Below are positions 1 to 12,068 of a stretch of DNA of 32,977 bases, in pieces. The DNA is from Gammaproteobacteria bacterium (lineage in GTDB: Bacteria > Pseudomonadota > Gammaproteobacteria > Steroidobacterales > Woeseiaceae): positions 1 to 32,977 of the forward strand of contig JAOTVR010000036.1 in NCBI GenBank assembly GCA_029863305.1. Direction: 5' to 3'. Position 1 is the first letter of the stretch; each line of letters starts with the position of its first letter. The translations under genes were made by a program, and so were the position numbers. The notes beneath the pieces are model-generated. The model was not told the DNA's origin, did not search any database, and was given only the letters and a program-made list of their open reading frames with translations.

Positions 1-1
1 G

Positions 2-499
2 CCGTGCGGCAGATTCTGGCGCCAGTGGCTGCGGGTCGTAGCCCAGTTCGGCCAGCGCGGCAAGTATTCTGCCCAGACCGAGCTTGTCAGCATGCCAGTG
101 CACCCGCAGCCGGTGCGTTACGGGATTCACGTCGGCGCTGGCAATTCCTGCAATTTTCGCCAGTGTGGTTTCGATCAACCAGCTGCAGGCTGCACAGTAC
201 ATCCCGCCAACATAAATCGTCGCCTCGGCACGGCCATTGTCGGTGTCGGCAAATGCCGCAAGCATGTCGCTACGGTCAAAGACAGTCCACTCGGCGGCAT
301 CGTCGGCAGGACGGCCGGCGCCGGGTTGCGGCGTCTCACGCATGGCATAGTAGCTGGACATGCCGGTATCGCGAATGAGTTCTGCAACGGCTTTGCACCC
401 CGGGCAACAGACAGGCTGCAATTCACCGTCGATCTCGACCTGATATTCGTCGTCACGATCAACTGGCAGCGCGCAGTGAAAGCAGGCGCCAGCGTTCAT
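2..499 (-). CDS. ccoI: CcoI/FixI-type copper-transporting P-type ATPase, N-terminal part (cut by window edge)
   Basis: Only the first 166 residues are in the window; the frame stays open to the left edge. This family moves copper across the inner membrane for building the heme-copper site of cbb3 oxidases. Visible are an N-terminal cysteine cluster (CFHC at residues 6-9, CCPGC at 31-35), typical of the extra metal-binding region of FixI proteins, and a heavy-metal-associated domain with the GMYCAACSW motif (residues 99-107, metal cysteines 102 and 105). The transmembrane and ATPase domains lie outside the window. The ATG overlaps the stop of the preceding fixH-like gene as ATGA, so it should be co-translated with the oxidase assembly genes. 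The family call is firm from motif plus context; whether the rest is intact cannot be seen. Confidence 0.9.
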   Translation of the reverse strand, partial: MNAGACFHCALPVDRDDEYQVEIDGELQPVCCPGCKAVAELIRDTGMSSYYAMRETPQPGAGRPADDAAEWTVFDRSDMLAAFADTDNGRAEATIYVGGMYCAACSWLIETTLAKIAGIASADVNPVTHRLRVHWHADKLGLGRILAALAELGYDPQPLAPESAAR

Positions 500-651
500 C
501 GCTGGTCGAGCGGTTCCTTGATCACGGGTTCTGCCGTGCTCATAGCCAGATACACGGTGTACAGGCTTGCCGAGACCGACGAACCCAGCAGGACGATGAC
601 GAACCACGGCCAGAAATGGTGATACCAGGGTTGTGTGTCGCGCTCAGCCAT
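496..651 (-). CDS. Very short FixH-like membrane protein
   Basis: A 51-residue protein that begins with an aromatic PWYHHFWPWFVIVLLG stretch, one transmembrane segment (about residues 14-38), and a short tail ending EPLDQR. The start of FixH proteins looks like this (PWY..FWPWF), and FixH normally sits between ccoG and ccoI, as here. Usual FixH proteins are roughly three times longer, with a periplasmic domain after the membrane anchor; that domain is missing. The start overlaps the ccoG stop (TGATG) and the stop overlaps the ccoI start (ATGA), so it is clearly translated in the operon and no frameshifted remainder lies downstream. It may be a reduced FixH or an unrelated small oxidase-assembly protein. 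It is too short for standard ORF cut-offs and easily missed. Confidence 0.75.
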   Translation of the reverse strand: MAERDTQPWYHHFWPWFVIVLLGSSVSASLYTVYLAMSTAEPVIKEPLDQR

Positions 652-2042
652 CAGGGAGCGGGACCAATGAACCGACTGTCTTCGATCATCACAACGCTCT
701 CGTCATCAAGGGCTGTTACAGCAAAGGTGATGTTCATAATGCCATAAGCGTTGTCACGTTGGGTGCGCGCCCTCACCGGCAGCGACAATACGCCGCCGCC
801 GTCTACGGTAATGGCGTCCGCCACACCGTCCAGTGACAGGCCGGGCACGCCATCGACCGACAGCCTGAAGTCGCGTGCTTCTTCACGCTGATTAATCACT
901 TTGATGGTGTAACTGTTCTCGATGATGTCGCCGGGTATTTCACGGTAGAGCGTATTGCGATCCCGAATGACGTCGAGAATGATAGGCGTGCGAGTGATCA
1001 TCGAGGTCACCAGGGCGCCCACAAGCAGGAGAATTACCGCCGCATACACGAACATCCTCGGCCGAAGCACATGCGCAGTTTTTCCCTTCAGGGCGTGCTC
1101 GGTCGTGTAGCGAACCAGGCCACGCGGATACTCCATTTTATCCATGATCGAGTCACAGGCATCGATACACGCGGCGCAGGCAATGCACTCGTATTGCAGG
1201 CCGTCGCGAATATCAATTCCGGTCGGACAGACCTGCACACACAATTGACAGTCGATGCAGTCTCCAAGCCCTTCTTGCTTGCGGTCAACTGATCGCTTGC
1301 GTCCGCCGCGTGGCTCGCCACGTTGCTCGTCATAGGAAATGATCAATGTGTCCTTGTCGAACATCGCGCTCTGAAAACGCGCATACGGGCACATGTACTT
1401 GCACACCTGCTCGCGCATGTAACCAGCGTTGCCGTAGGTGGCGAAGCCATAGAACAGGCCCCAGAACAGCGTCCAGCCGCCGACGTTCAGAGCGATAATA
1501 TCGAGCGCCAGCTGGCGGATCGGCATGAAATAGGCGACGAACGTAAAGCCGGTCCACAACGAGAAAGTAATCCAGAGGAGCTGTTTTGCGCCCTTGCGGC
1601 GTAACTTGTTCCAACTCCACGGCGCTTTGTCCAGTTTCATGCGCTGCGAGCGTGTGCCCTCGGTTATTTGCTCCATCCAGATGAAGGCTTCGGTCCAGAC
1701 GGTCTGCGGGCAGGCAAATCCGCACCAGAGCCGGCCGGCAAGCGCCGTAAAAAAGAACAGTGACAGAGCGGCGATCATCAGCAGCAGTGCGAGGTATATA
1801 AAGTCCTGCGGCCACAATGTCAGGCCGAGCAGGTAGAATTTGCGCGCTGGCAGGTCGAACAGGACTGCCTGCCGATCGTCCCACATCAACCACGGTATGA
1901 CGTAGAACAAGCCAAGTAAGATATTTGTAGCGAGTTTTGACAGCGAGGCAAAGCGGCCCTTGATCTCGCGCGGGTAGATTTTTGTCGCGCTTTCGTAGAG
2001 CGCCGCGGCTTGCGGCCGGTCGGTGTCAGTCTTTGTGTTCAT
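651..2042 (-). CDS. ccoG: CcoG/FixG cytochrome c oxidase accessory ferredoxin-like protein
   Basis: 463 residues. CcoG is an inner-membrane iron-sulfur protein linked to copper handling during cbb3 oxidase assembly. In order: cytoplasmic N-terminus, transmembrane segments in about residues 38-100, a CGFACP motif (107-112), further membrane segments (155-205), CKYMCPY (214-220), and a double 4Fe-4S ferredoxin region with cysteines at 262, 265, 268, 272 and 286, 289, 292, 296. A last transmembrane segment is followed by an Ig-like C-terminal domain of about 120 residues, as usual for the family. It starts 12 bases after the small membrane protein gene and its stop overlaps the fixH-like start. 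Full length and intact. Confidence 0.96.
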   Translation of the reverse strand: MNTKTDTDRPQAAALYESATKIYPREIKGRFASLSKLATNILLGLFYVIPWLMWDDRQAVLFDLPARKFYLLGLTLWPQDFIYLALLLMIAALSLFFFTALAGRLWCGFACPQTVWTEAFIWMEQITEGTRSQRMKLDKAPWSWNKLRRKGAKQLLWITFSLWTGFTFVAYFMPIRQLALDIIALNVGGWTLFWGLFYGFATYGNAGYMREQVCKYMCPYARFQSAMFDKDTLIISYDEQRGEPRGGRKRSVDRKQEGLGDCIDCQLCVQVCPTGIDIRDGLQYECIACAACIDACDSIMDKMEYPRGLVRYTTEHALKGKTAHVLRPRMFVYAAVILLLVGALVTSMITRTPIILDVIRDRNTLYREIPGDIIENSYTIKVINQREEARDFRLSVDGVPGLSLDGVADAITVDGGGVLSLPVRARTQRDNAYGIMNITFAVTALDDESVVMIEDSRFIGPAP

Positions 2043-2054
2043 CGGCGCGCCGAA

Positions 2055-2342
2055 TTATCGCCGCTTTGCGTCCCGTTTCGGGGCAGTCCGAACAAGCCAG
2101 GCCGTGACGGCGGAACAAGCAGCCGCGATGAGCCAGAAAAAGAAGAACCCTGCTGCATAGCCGGCCTGTCGTCCAATCTCGAGCTCGGGGTCGTAAGCAG
2201 CCAGCAGGTCGACGGGGTCAATCATGGCGAAGAACAGCATGGTTGCGACCGCGGCAGTCAGAAATGATATCCAGATGACGGTCGCAACAGCCTGCTGGTT
2301 ACGACTCCACTTTCTTGCGCCTCGGTATTCTTCGTGGACCAC
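2055..2342 (-). CDS. Small two-helix membrane protein inside the cbb3 operon, unknown function
   Basis: 95 residues from a GTG start with a GAGG Shine-Dalgarno-like stretch about 7 bases upstream. Two hydrophobic segments are visible (about residues 20-41 and 62-83), joined by an acidic loop containing DPVDLLAAYDPELEIG, and a basic C-terminus (RTAPKRDAKRR) that suggests a cytoplasmic tail. It lies 9 bases after ccoP and 12 bases before ccoG, in the same direction, so it belongs to the operon. I do not recognise the family. It is not CcoS, FixH or CcoQ by sequence. Position suggests a role in oxidase assembly or stability, but that is inference from context only. Confidence 0.8.
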   Translation of the reverse strand: MVHEEYRGARKWSRNQQAVATVIWISFLTAAVATMLFFAMIDPVDLLAAYDPELEIGRQAGYAAGFFFFWLIAAACSAVTAWLVRTAPKRDAKRR

Positions 2343-2351
2343 GGCGCCTCG

Positions 2352-3248
2352 TCATTCGTTATCGGACAGACTGGCGACGTAGGCCGCGAGAATCTTCGTA
2401 CGTTTGTCACCGAGCAATCCACCATGCGGTGGCATCACGCCATTGCGACCCTGAACAATCGTCTCACGAACAGACTCTGCCGATGGGCCGTACAACCAGG
2501 TGTCGTCAGTCAGGTTGGGCGCACCCAGTGCCTGATTGCCGCTGCCGTCGGCCTGGTGACACGCACTGCATAACGCCACAAACATCGGTTGTGCGCTCAT
2601 CGCGGCCGCGTCGGCCGCAACCGCGCCACTCAGGCTGCGCACGTAATTGACCATGTTGTCGATACCGGCATCGCCACCGAGCGCCGGTGACAGATTCGGC
2701 ATGACGTTGTTACGACCGTGCGTTATTGTCGCAATGATCGCGGTCTCGTCGTCGCCCCAGATCCAGTCATCGTCCGTCAGGTTTGGATAACCGGGCGCGC
2801 CGCGTGCATCCGATCCGTGACAGGTCGTGCAGTAACCGGCGAACAGGCTTCTACCCAACTCCTGCGCTTCGGCATCTCGCGTCAGTTCGCCGAATTCCAT
2901 GGCCGCGAAACGCTCGTAGATTGGCGCATAACGTGCTTCGGCCGCCTGCATTTCCTGCTCGTACTGGCCTTGTTGTGACCAACCGAGTATGCCCTCGAAC
3001 GCGCCGATCCCGGGATAGGCAATCATGTAGCCAACCGCCCATGCGATTGTGATGAAGTACAGGTACAGCCACCACTTCGGCGCAGGATTGTTCCATTCTT
3101 CGAGGTCGCCATCCCACTTGTGACCGACGAGGTCCTCGTCTTGCTTGTTTTGCGGTCCCTGTTTGCCGGCCCAGCTAATCAGCCAGACACACCAGATTAC
3201 GAAGGCGATCGTGCCCGCTGCAACGAACCAGGCCCAGAATGCAGCCAT
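2352..3248 (-). CDS. ccoP: Cytochrome cbb3 oxidase subunit III, diheme CcoP
   Basis: 298 residues. CcoP passes electrons from periplasmic cytochrome c to the oxidase. There are two N-terminal hydrophobic segments (about residues 5-26 and 58-78), the conserved region HKWDGDLEEWNNPAPKWW between them, and two periplasmic cytochrome c domains with CTTCH (140-144) and CSACH (227-231). Methionines in NNVMPNLSP and GVMPPHGG are the expected sixth ligands. The ATG overlaps the ccoQ stop by one base (TGATG). Length and motif order match the usual two-helix CcoP. Confidence 0.97.
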   Translation of the reverse strand: MAAFWAWFVAAGTIAFVIWCVWLISWAGKQGPQNKQDEDLVGHKWDGDLEEWNNPAPKWWLYLYFITIAWAVGYMIAYPGIGAFEGILGWSQQGQYEQEMQAAEARYAPIYERFAAMEFGELTRDAEAQELGRSLFAGYCTTCHGSDARGAPGYPNLTDDDWIWGDDETAIIATITHGRNNVMPNLSPALGGDAGIDNMVNYVRSLSGAVAADAAAMSAQPMFVALCSACHQADGSGNQALGAPNLTDDTWLYGPSAESVRETIVQGRNGVMPPHGGLLGDKRTKILAAYVASLSDNE

Positions 3249-3418
3249 CAGATATTCTCCCGTTCGCTGTTGGTCATGTAAGAGTCCTCTTCCAGTGGCA
3301 GTGCGGCGCTGGCGTCAAACTCTGCCTTGCGACGGCTGCTCCAGGCCCATATGCAGAGCCCGATAAATGCAAACAGTGTGACGGCAGTCAACAGTCCACG
3401 AAGATCGTTGATATCCAT
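3248..3418 (-). CDS. ccoQ: CcoQ/FixQ small subunit of cbb3 oxidase
   Basis: 56 residues with one transmembrane segment (about residues 8-25), then a basic SSRRK and an acidic tail, the normal shape of CcoQ, a single-helix protein that stabilises the assembled complex. It sits in the expected place between ccoO (6 bases upstream) and ccoP (one-base overlap at TGATG). The sequence itself is poorly conserved in this family, so the call rests on size, topology and position. Confidence 0.9.
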   Translation of the reverse strand: MDINDLRGLLTAVTLFAFIGLCIWAWSSRRKAEFDASAALPLEEDSYMTNSERENI

Positions 3419-3424
3419 TCGCGG

Positions 3425-4033
3425 CTACCTGCGTGCTCTGCGATTCGTGCCGAGTTCCTGAAGATACGCAATGAGCGCGTCCATTTCGGTCTTGCCCTCG
3501 ACCTGCCCGGCCGCCTCGGCGATCTGTCGGTCTGTATAAGGGTCGCCGAGGAATTGCAGTGTCCTGAGCTTTGCCGTCACCAACTCGGGATCAACAATGT
3601 TTTCAGCCAGCCATGGATAACCGGGCATATTGGATTCGGGTACCAGGGCGCGCGGATCCTTCAGGTGCAGTCTCTGCCAGTCATCGGAGTAACGACCGCC
3701 CACTCTCGCGAGGTCCGGTCCCGTCCGCTTGGACCCAAACAGGAAAGGCCGGTCGTAGACCGTTTCGCCTGCCGTCGTATAAGGCCCGTAGCGTTCCGTC
3801 TCGCTACGGAATGGCCGGATCATCTGCGAATGACAATTGCCGCAGCCCTCGCGCACGTATATGTCGCGGCCCTCGAGTCTCAGTGCTGCATAGGGCGCGA
3901 TGCCCTCGTCCGGCTGGGTTGCATCGCTGCTCAGCATCAACGGAATGATTTCGACCAGCCCACCGATACTGATCGCAACGACGATCAGGACCATCATCAG
4001 GTTGACGCTTTTTTCTATGGTTTCATGACGCAT
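3425..4033 (-). CDS. ccoO: Cytochrome cbb3 oxidase subunit II, monoheme CcoO
   Basis: 202 residues. CcoO is the membrane-anchored monoheme cytochrome c of the oxidase. An N-terminal transmembrane anchor (about residues 11-33) is followed by [15 protein letters not shown] with the heme c motif CGNCH at 64-68, the conserved ETERYGPY stretch, [20 protein letters not shown], and the methionine ligand region [10 protein letters not shown] (Met136). It starts 12 bases after the ccoN stop and ends 6 bases before ccoQ. All hallmarks are present. Confidence 0.97.
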   Translation of the reverse strand: MRHETIEKSVNLMMVLIVVAISIGGLVEIIPLMLSSDATQPDEGIAPYAALRLEGRDIYVREGCGNCHSQMIRPFRSETERYGPYTTAGETVYDRPFLFGSKRTGPDLARVGGRYSDDWQRLHLKDPRALVPESNMPGYPWLAENIVDPELVTAKLRTLQFLGDPYTDRQIAEAAGQVEGKTEMDALIAYLQELGTNRRARR

Positions 4034-4045
4034 TGCTGCGCTCCT

Positions 4046-5461
4046 CTACGCCGGGTCCATGATGGCGACAGGCGCCGGTTCTTCGTCTGCGATTGTCTTC
4101 CAGACGTTGTAGGCCATGATAATCATGCCTGCAAAGTAGATCAGGCCGCCAACCAGCCGCATGCCGTAATACGGATACTTGGACGCCAGGATCTCGATGA
4201 ACGCATAGGTGAGCGTGCCGTCCGAGTTGACCGCACGCGACATCAGTCCTTCGCCGATACCAGCGACCCACAGCGCGACGGCGTAGAGCACGACGCCGAT
4301 GGTGGAGGTCCAGAAATGCACATCGATGAGTTTGGTGCTGTACATGCCCTCGCGGTTATAGAGTCTTGGCAGCAGGCAATAAATCGAACCGATCGTCATC
4401 ATGCCAACCCAGCCGAGCGCGCCGGAGTGCACATGGCCAATGGTCCATTCGGTGTAATGCGACAGGGCATTCACGGTCTTGATCGACATCATCGGACCTT
4501 CGAAAGTCGACATGCCGTAGAACGATAGTGCGACGATCATGAATTTGAGAATCGGGTCTGAGCGCAACTTATGCCAGGCTCCGGACAGCGTCATGATGCC
4601 GTTGATCATGCCCCCCCAGGACGGGGCGAGCAGAATCACCGAAAACACCATGCCGAGCGTCTGTGCCCAATCGGGCAGGGACGTGTAGTGCAGATGATGG
4701 GGGCCCGCCCACATGTACACGGCGATGAGCGACCAGAAATGCACCACGGAGAGGCGGTATGAGTAAACAGGCCTGCCTGCCTGCTTCGGCACAAAGTAGT
4801 ACATCATGCCGAGGAAGCCTGCCGTCAGGAAAAACCCGACTGCATTATGGCCATACCACCACTGCATCATCGCGTCGACCACGCCTGTATAAATAATGTA
4901 GGACTTGGTCAGCGTGACCGGTACTGCGAGGTTATTGAATATGTGAAGCACGGCGACGGTGATGATGAATGCGCCGTAGAACCAGTTCGCGACGTAGATG
5001 TGCTTGATTCGACGCTGGCCGATCGTTGTGAAGAACACGATCGCGTAGGCGACCCAGACTACTGCAATCAGCAGGTCGATTGGCCACTCGAGCTCCGCAT
5101 ATTCTTTGGCCTGGCTGATCCCCAGCGGCAGCGTAACCGCGGCGAGCACGATAATCGCCTGCCAGCCCCAGAATGTGAAGGCCGCAAGTTTGCTGAAGGC
5201 GAGCCGTACATGACAGGTGCGTTGTACGACGTAGTAAGAGGTGGCAAACAGCGCCGAGCCGCCGAAGGCGAATATTACGGCGTTGGTATGTAATGGCCGC
5301 AATCGGCTGTAGGTAAGAAATGGCAGGTCAAAATTGAGCTGCGGCCACATCAGTTGCGCGGCAATCAGCACACCCACAAGCATGCCCACAATGCCCCAGA
5401 CCACAGTCATGATCGTGAATTGGCGCACCACCTTGTCATTGTACGAAGCTGTTGTGTCCAA
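4046..5461 (-). CDS. ccoN: Cytochrome cbb3 oxidase catalytic subunit I, CcoN (TTG start)
   Basis: 471 residues and about 12 transmembrane helices. This is the oxygen-reducing subunit. Heme and copper ligands are visible: His58 (PLHTN) and His345 for low-spin heme b, His343 (IGHVHSG) for heme b3, and His205 (WWYGHN) with His255/His256 (GPHHLHY) for CuB. Tyr249 lies where the cross-linked tyrosine of cbb3 enzymes is found. The start used here is TTG with an AGGGG ribosome-binding sequence 8 bases upstream; no ATG in frame gives a better fit, and the protein begins [16 protein letters not shown], a normal CcoN N-terminus. It is the first gene of the operon and is divergent from the histidine kinase. 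I see no convincing FNR/ANR box in the roughly 90-base divergent gap. Confidence 0.97.
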   Translation of the reverse strand: MDTTASYNDKVVRQFTIMTVVWGIVGMLVGVLIAAQLMWPQLNFDLPFLTYSRLRPLHTNAVIFAFGGSALFATSYYVVQRTCHVRLAFSKLAAFTFWGWQAIIVLAAVTLPLGISQAKEYAELEWPIDLLIAVVWVAYAIVFFTTIGQRRIKHIYVANWFYGAFIITVAVLHIFNNLAVPVTLTKSYIIYTGVVDAMMQWWYGHNAVGFFLTAGFLGMMYYFVPKQAGRPVYSYRLSVVHFWSLIAVYMWAGPHHLHYTSLPDWAQTLGMVFSVILLAPSWGGMINGIMTLSGAWHKLRSDPILKFMIVALSFYGMSTFEGPMMSIKTVNALSHYTEWTIGHVHSGALGWVGMMTIGSIYCLLPRLYNREGMYSTKLIDVHFWTSTIGVVLYAVALWVAGIGEGLMSRAVNSDGTLTYAFIEILASKYPYYGMRLVGGLIYFAGMIIMAYNVWKTIADEEPAPVAIMDPA

Positions 5462-5551
5462 TGGACGAACCCCTGTTTTTCTTTTGGACGTTAAATGGAC
5501 AGCCGGCAGGCTAACAGCGGTATCACGCGATCCGTATAGGTAACCCTACGT

Positions 5552-7189
5552 ATGCGCCATCCGCCCCCCAAAGGCCGACAATGCGCGTATCTCACCACGG
5601 TATACTCTCAATATCCAGTATTGCTTATGGCCGGATTAATGGGTTCAGACAAACTGCAGGCCGACGAATCGGAAGCGTATTTTCGCATTCTGCTCGAATC
5701 GGCGCCTGATGCGATGATCATCGTGGACGATCATGGTGAGATCGCGATTGTGAATGCACAGGCAGAAACAATGTTTGGCTATGATCGTGCCGAGCTTATT
5801 GGCCACAAAATCGAGATGCTGCTGCCCGAGCGAATACGTGAATCGCACGTCGGTCATCGCGAGGAATTCACGGCCAGCCCCAGCCTGCGACCGATGGGCC
5901 CGGGTCTCAATCTGGTTGGTCGCCGCAAGGACGGCAGTGAGTTCCCGGTAGAAATCAGCCTGAGTCCGGTGTCTACGCCGAAAGCATCTTTCGTATCGAG
6001 CGTTATTCGTGATGTGACCAGGCGCAGGCAAATGGAGCAGCAGATCATTGCGGCACAAGAGGCGGCCGAGCGCGCCACCAAGGCGAACAGTGCATTCCTG
6101 GCGGCTGCAAGCCACGACCTTCGACAACCGGTGCAGGCCTTGAGCCTTCTGAATGGCGCATTACGTCGCACGGTTAAAGATGCGCGTGCGCTCGAGATGA
6201 TCGAGAGTCAGGAGCACTCGCTGACGGCAATGACCAATCTGCTGAATTCGCTGCTGGATATCAGTCGTCTGGACGCGGGAGCCGTTACGCCGGAGATCGA
6301 GGAGTTTCCGATGCAGCGCCTGATTGACCGGCTCTCCGCCGAGTTTGCGCGTCAGGCAAAGCACAAAGGCCTCGAATTCGAGTCGATAGCCTGTAAATCA
6401 ATCGTTCGCTCGGATCCCAATCTGCTGAGCGAGGTCATTCAGAATCTGGTGGGAAATGCGATTCGCTACACCGATAAGGGAAAAGTGTGGCTGCGATGCA
6501 CCGAACGCGACGGTCAATGCTGCGTCGAAGTTGAGGATACCGGCGTGGGCATCAGCAAGGACCAACAAGAGGCGATATTCACCGAGTTTCATCAGATCAG
6601 GTCGCCTGGCGGAAACAAGGAGGGCTTCGGCCTCGGTCTGGCGATCGTGAAAAGGCTGACCGACTTGCTCGAGCATTCGGTCAACGTCGATTCCGACCCC
6701 GGTAAGGGATCGTGTTTCACGGTTAGCCTGCCGGCCATTGGCGGTAGCCGCAAGAGCGCCGGTGAATCGGACGAAAGTCATGCTGTCGTTGCAGAAGCAG
6801 CAAGTGGCGTCATTATCCTGATCGAGGACGACGTCAATGTCGCAAATGCCTGGGGACTCCTGCTCGAGGCGGAGGGGTATAAGGTGGCTACGGCGGCTTC
6901 TGCGACCGAGGCCCGGGCGTTGGTCAAGCATCTCGACGAAGCGCCGTCGTTGATCATCTCGGACTTTCATCTGCTCGACGGTTCAACCGGCGTCGAGGCC
7001 GTAACCGATATCCGTGGGCACTACGGAATGAACATTCCGGCGTTTATTGTAAGTGGTGATACCTCCAAGGTTGTTAAGGACGCGCGTCCGGTGGACAACA
7101 GTACGTTGATGAGCAAGCCTGTTAATACCGCGCGTTTGCTGGCGGCAGCCCAATTCGCTACGCGCACGGGTGAAATACCCGAGGACTAG
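5552..7189 (+). CDS. Hybrid sensor histidine kinase (PAS - HisKA - HATPase - receiver)
   Basis: 545 residues, no membrane segment, so probably cytoplasmic. A PAS domain spans about 40-155, a HisKA domain has the phospho-accepting His188 in AASHDLRQP, the ATPase domain has N-box NLVGNAIRY, G1 VEDTGVGI and G2 GFGLGLAIVKRL, and the C-terminal receiver has IEDD (425-428), Asp471 and Lys522. His99 in ERIRESHVGH aligns by eye with the FixL heme histidine, but many non-heme PAS domains also have a histidine there, and the FixL distal arginine position appears to be leucine. It is divergent from ccoN and convergent with the SirB2 gene. Later ATG codons at 5627 or 5639 are possible starts, since the first 30 residues are not conserved-looking. 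Control of the oxidase or denitrification genes is inference. Confidence 0.88.
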   Translation: MRHPPPKGRQCAYLTTVYSQYPVLLMAGLMGSDKLQADESEAYFRILLESAPDAMIIVDDHGEIAIVNAQAETMFGYDRAELIGHKIEMLLPERIRESHVGHREEFTASPSLRPMGPGLNLVGRRKDGSEFPVEISLSPVSTPKASFVSSVIRDVTRRRQMEQQIIAAQEAAERATKANSAFLAAASHDLRQPVQALSLLNGALRRTVKDARALEMIESQEHSLTAMTNLLNSLLDISRLDAGAVTPEIEEFPMQRLIDRLSAEFARQAKHKGLEFESIACKSIVRSDPNLLSEVIQNLVGNAIRYTDKGKVWLRCTERDGQCCVEVEDTGVGISKDQQEAIFTEFHQIRSPGGNKEGFGLGLAIVKRLTDLLEHSVNVDSDPGKGSCFTVSLPAIGGSRKSAGESDESHAVVAEAASGVIILIEDDVNVANAWGLLLEAEGYKVATAASATEARALVKHLDEAPSLIISDFHLLDGSTGVEAVTDIRGHYGMNIPAFIVSGDTSKVVKDARPVDNSTLMSKPVNTARLLAAAQFATRTGEIPED

Positions 7190-7572
7190 AGAAAGACGAT
7201 CCAACTCAAAGGCGATTTGCTCAGAGCGACGCCGACAATGTAGGCAAATGCTGCGACCGCGGCGACGAATGCCACCGCTTTGATCTCCGGCGTTCGGCCG
7301 AAGCGAAATGCGACCATACCCAGCCCGATATAGAAGAACAGAGCGGTAAACTTGGCAAGCAGCCACGGCTGCTGCATCCATGCCAGATCGAGTGTCACGA
7401 CCAGGCCAATTCCCGTGGCGAGAAATAAAGCGTCGATCACGTGCGGGACGATTCTGCTTGCGCGATTCTGGTACAAGCGGGAACCGCTCATCACCCAGAA
7501 TCCGCGGAGCAGGAATCCAGTAATGGTCAGTGCCGCGAAGGTCATGTGAAAATTCTTCAAAATCAGATACAT
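7186..7572 (-). CDS. SirB2-family integral membrane protein
   Basis: 128 residues from the ATG at 7572 (MYLILKNFHMTFAALTITGF). Four hydrophobic segments are visible, with the SirB2-like stretch FWVMSGSRLYQNRASRIVPHVIDALFL near the middle. SirB2 proteins are small inner-membrane proteins of unclear function, often near respiratory or quinone genes. The reading frame extends upstream to 7653, but that stretch (MPSGAYKAIGTYPYSN) has no family character, so the internal ATG is preferred. Its TAG stop and the TAG stop of the convergent kinase share the four bases CTAG at 7186-7189. Confidence 0.8.
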   Translation of the reverse strand: MYLILKNFHMTFAALTITGFLLRGFWVMSGSRLYQNRASRIVPHVIDALFLATGIGLVVTLDLAWMQQPWLLAKFTALFFYIGLGMVAFRFGRTPEIKAVAFVAAVAAFAYIVGVALSKSPLSWIVFL

Positions 7573-7680
7573 AAGTTTTCGAACCTGTACCTTATTTGCA
7601 GGGACATTGCTGTAGGGATACGTACCTATGGCTTTATACGCGCCTGATGGCAAGGTTCAATTCTACAGAAGCTGCTCAGG

Positions 7681-12056
<4,376 letters not shown>

Positions 12057-12068
12057 AAGGAAAGAACC

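Noticed and set aside
3239..4528. 429-residue open frame on the plus strand across ccoO and ccoN
   Set aside because: It is antisense to clearly coding cco genes, its sequence is histidine/arginine-rich low-information protein, and it has no family features. A shadow of high-GC codon use.
5462..5551. FNR/ANR box (TTGAT-N4-ATCAA) expected before ccoN
   Set aside because: Only poor partial matches such as TATCA-CGCG-ATCC are present, too far from consensus to call.
7573..7680. FNR/DNR site before the nirS operon, and a Fur-like AT-rich stretch at 7699
   Set aside because: No half-site pair with correct spacing was found, and the AT-rich stretch lies inside the coding start of the receptor.
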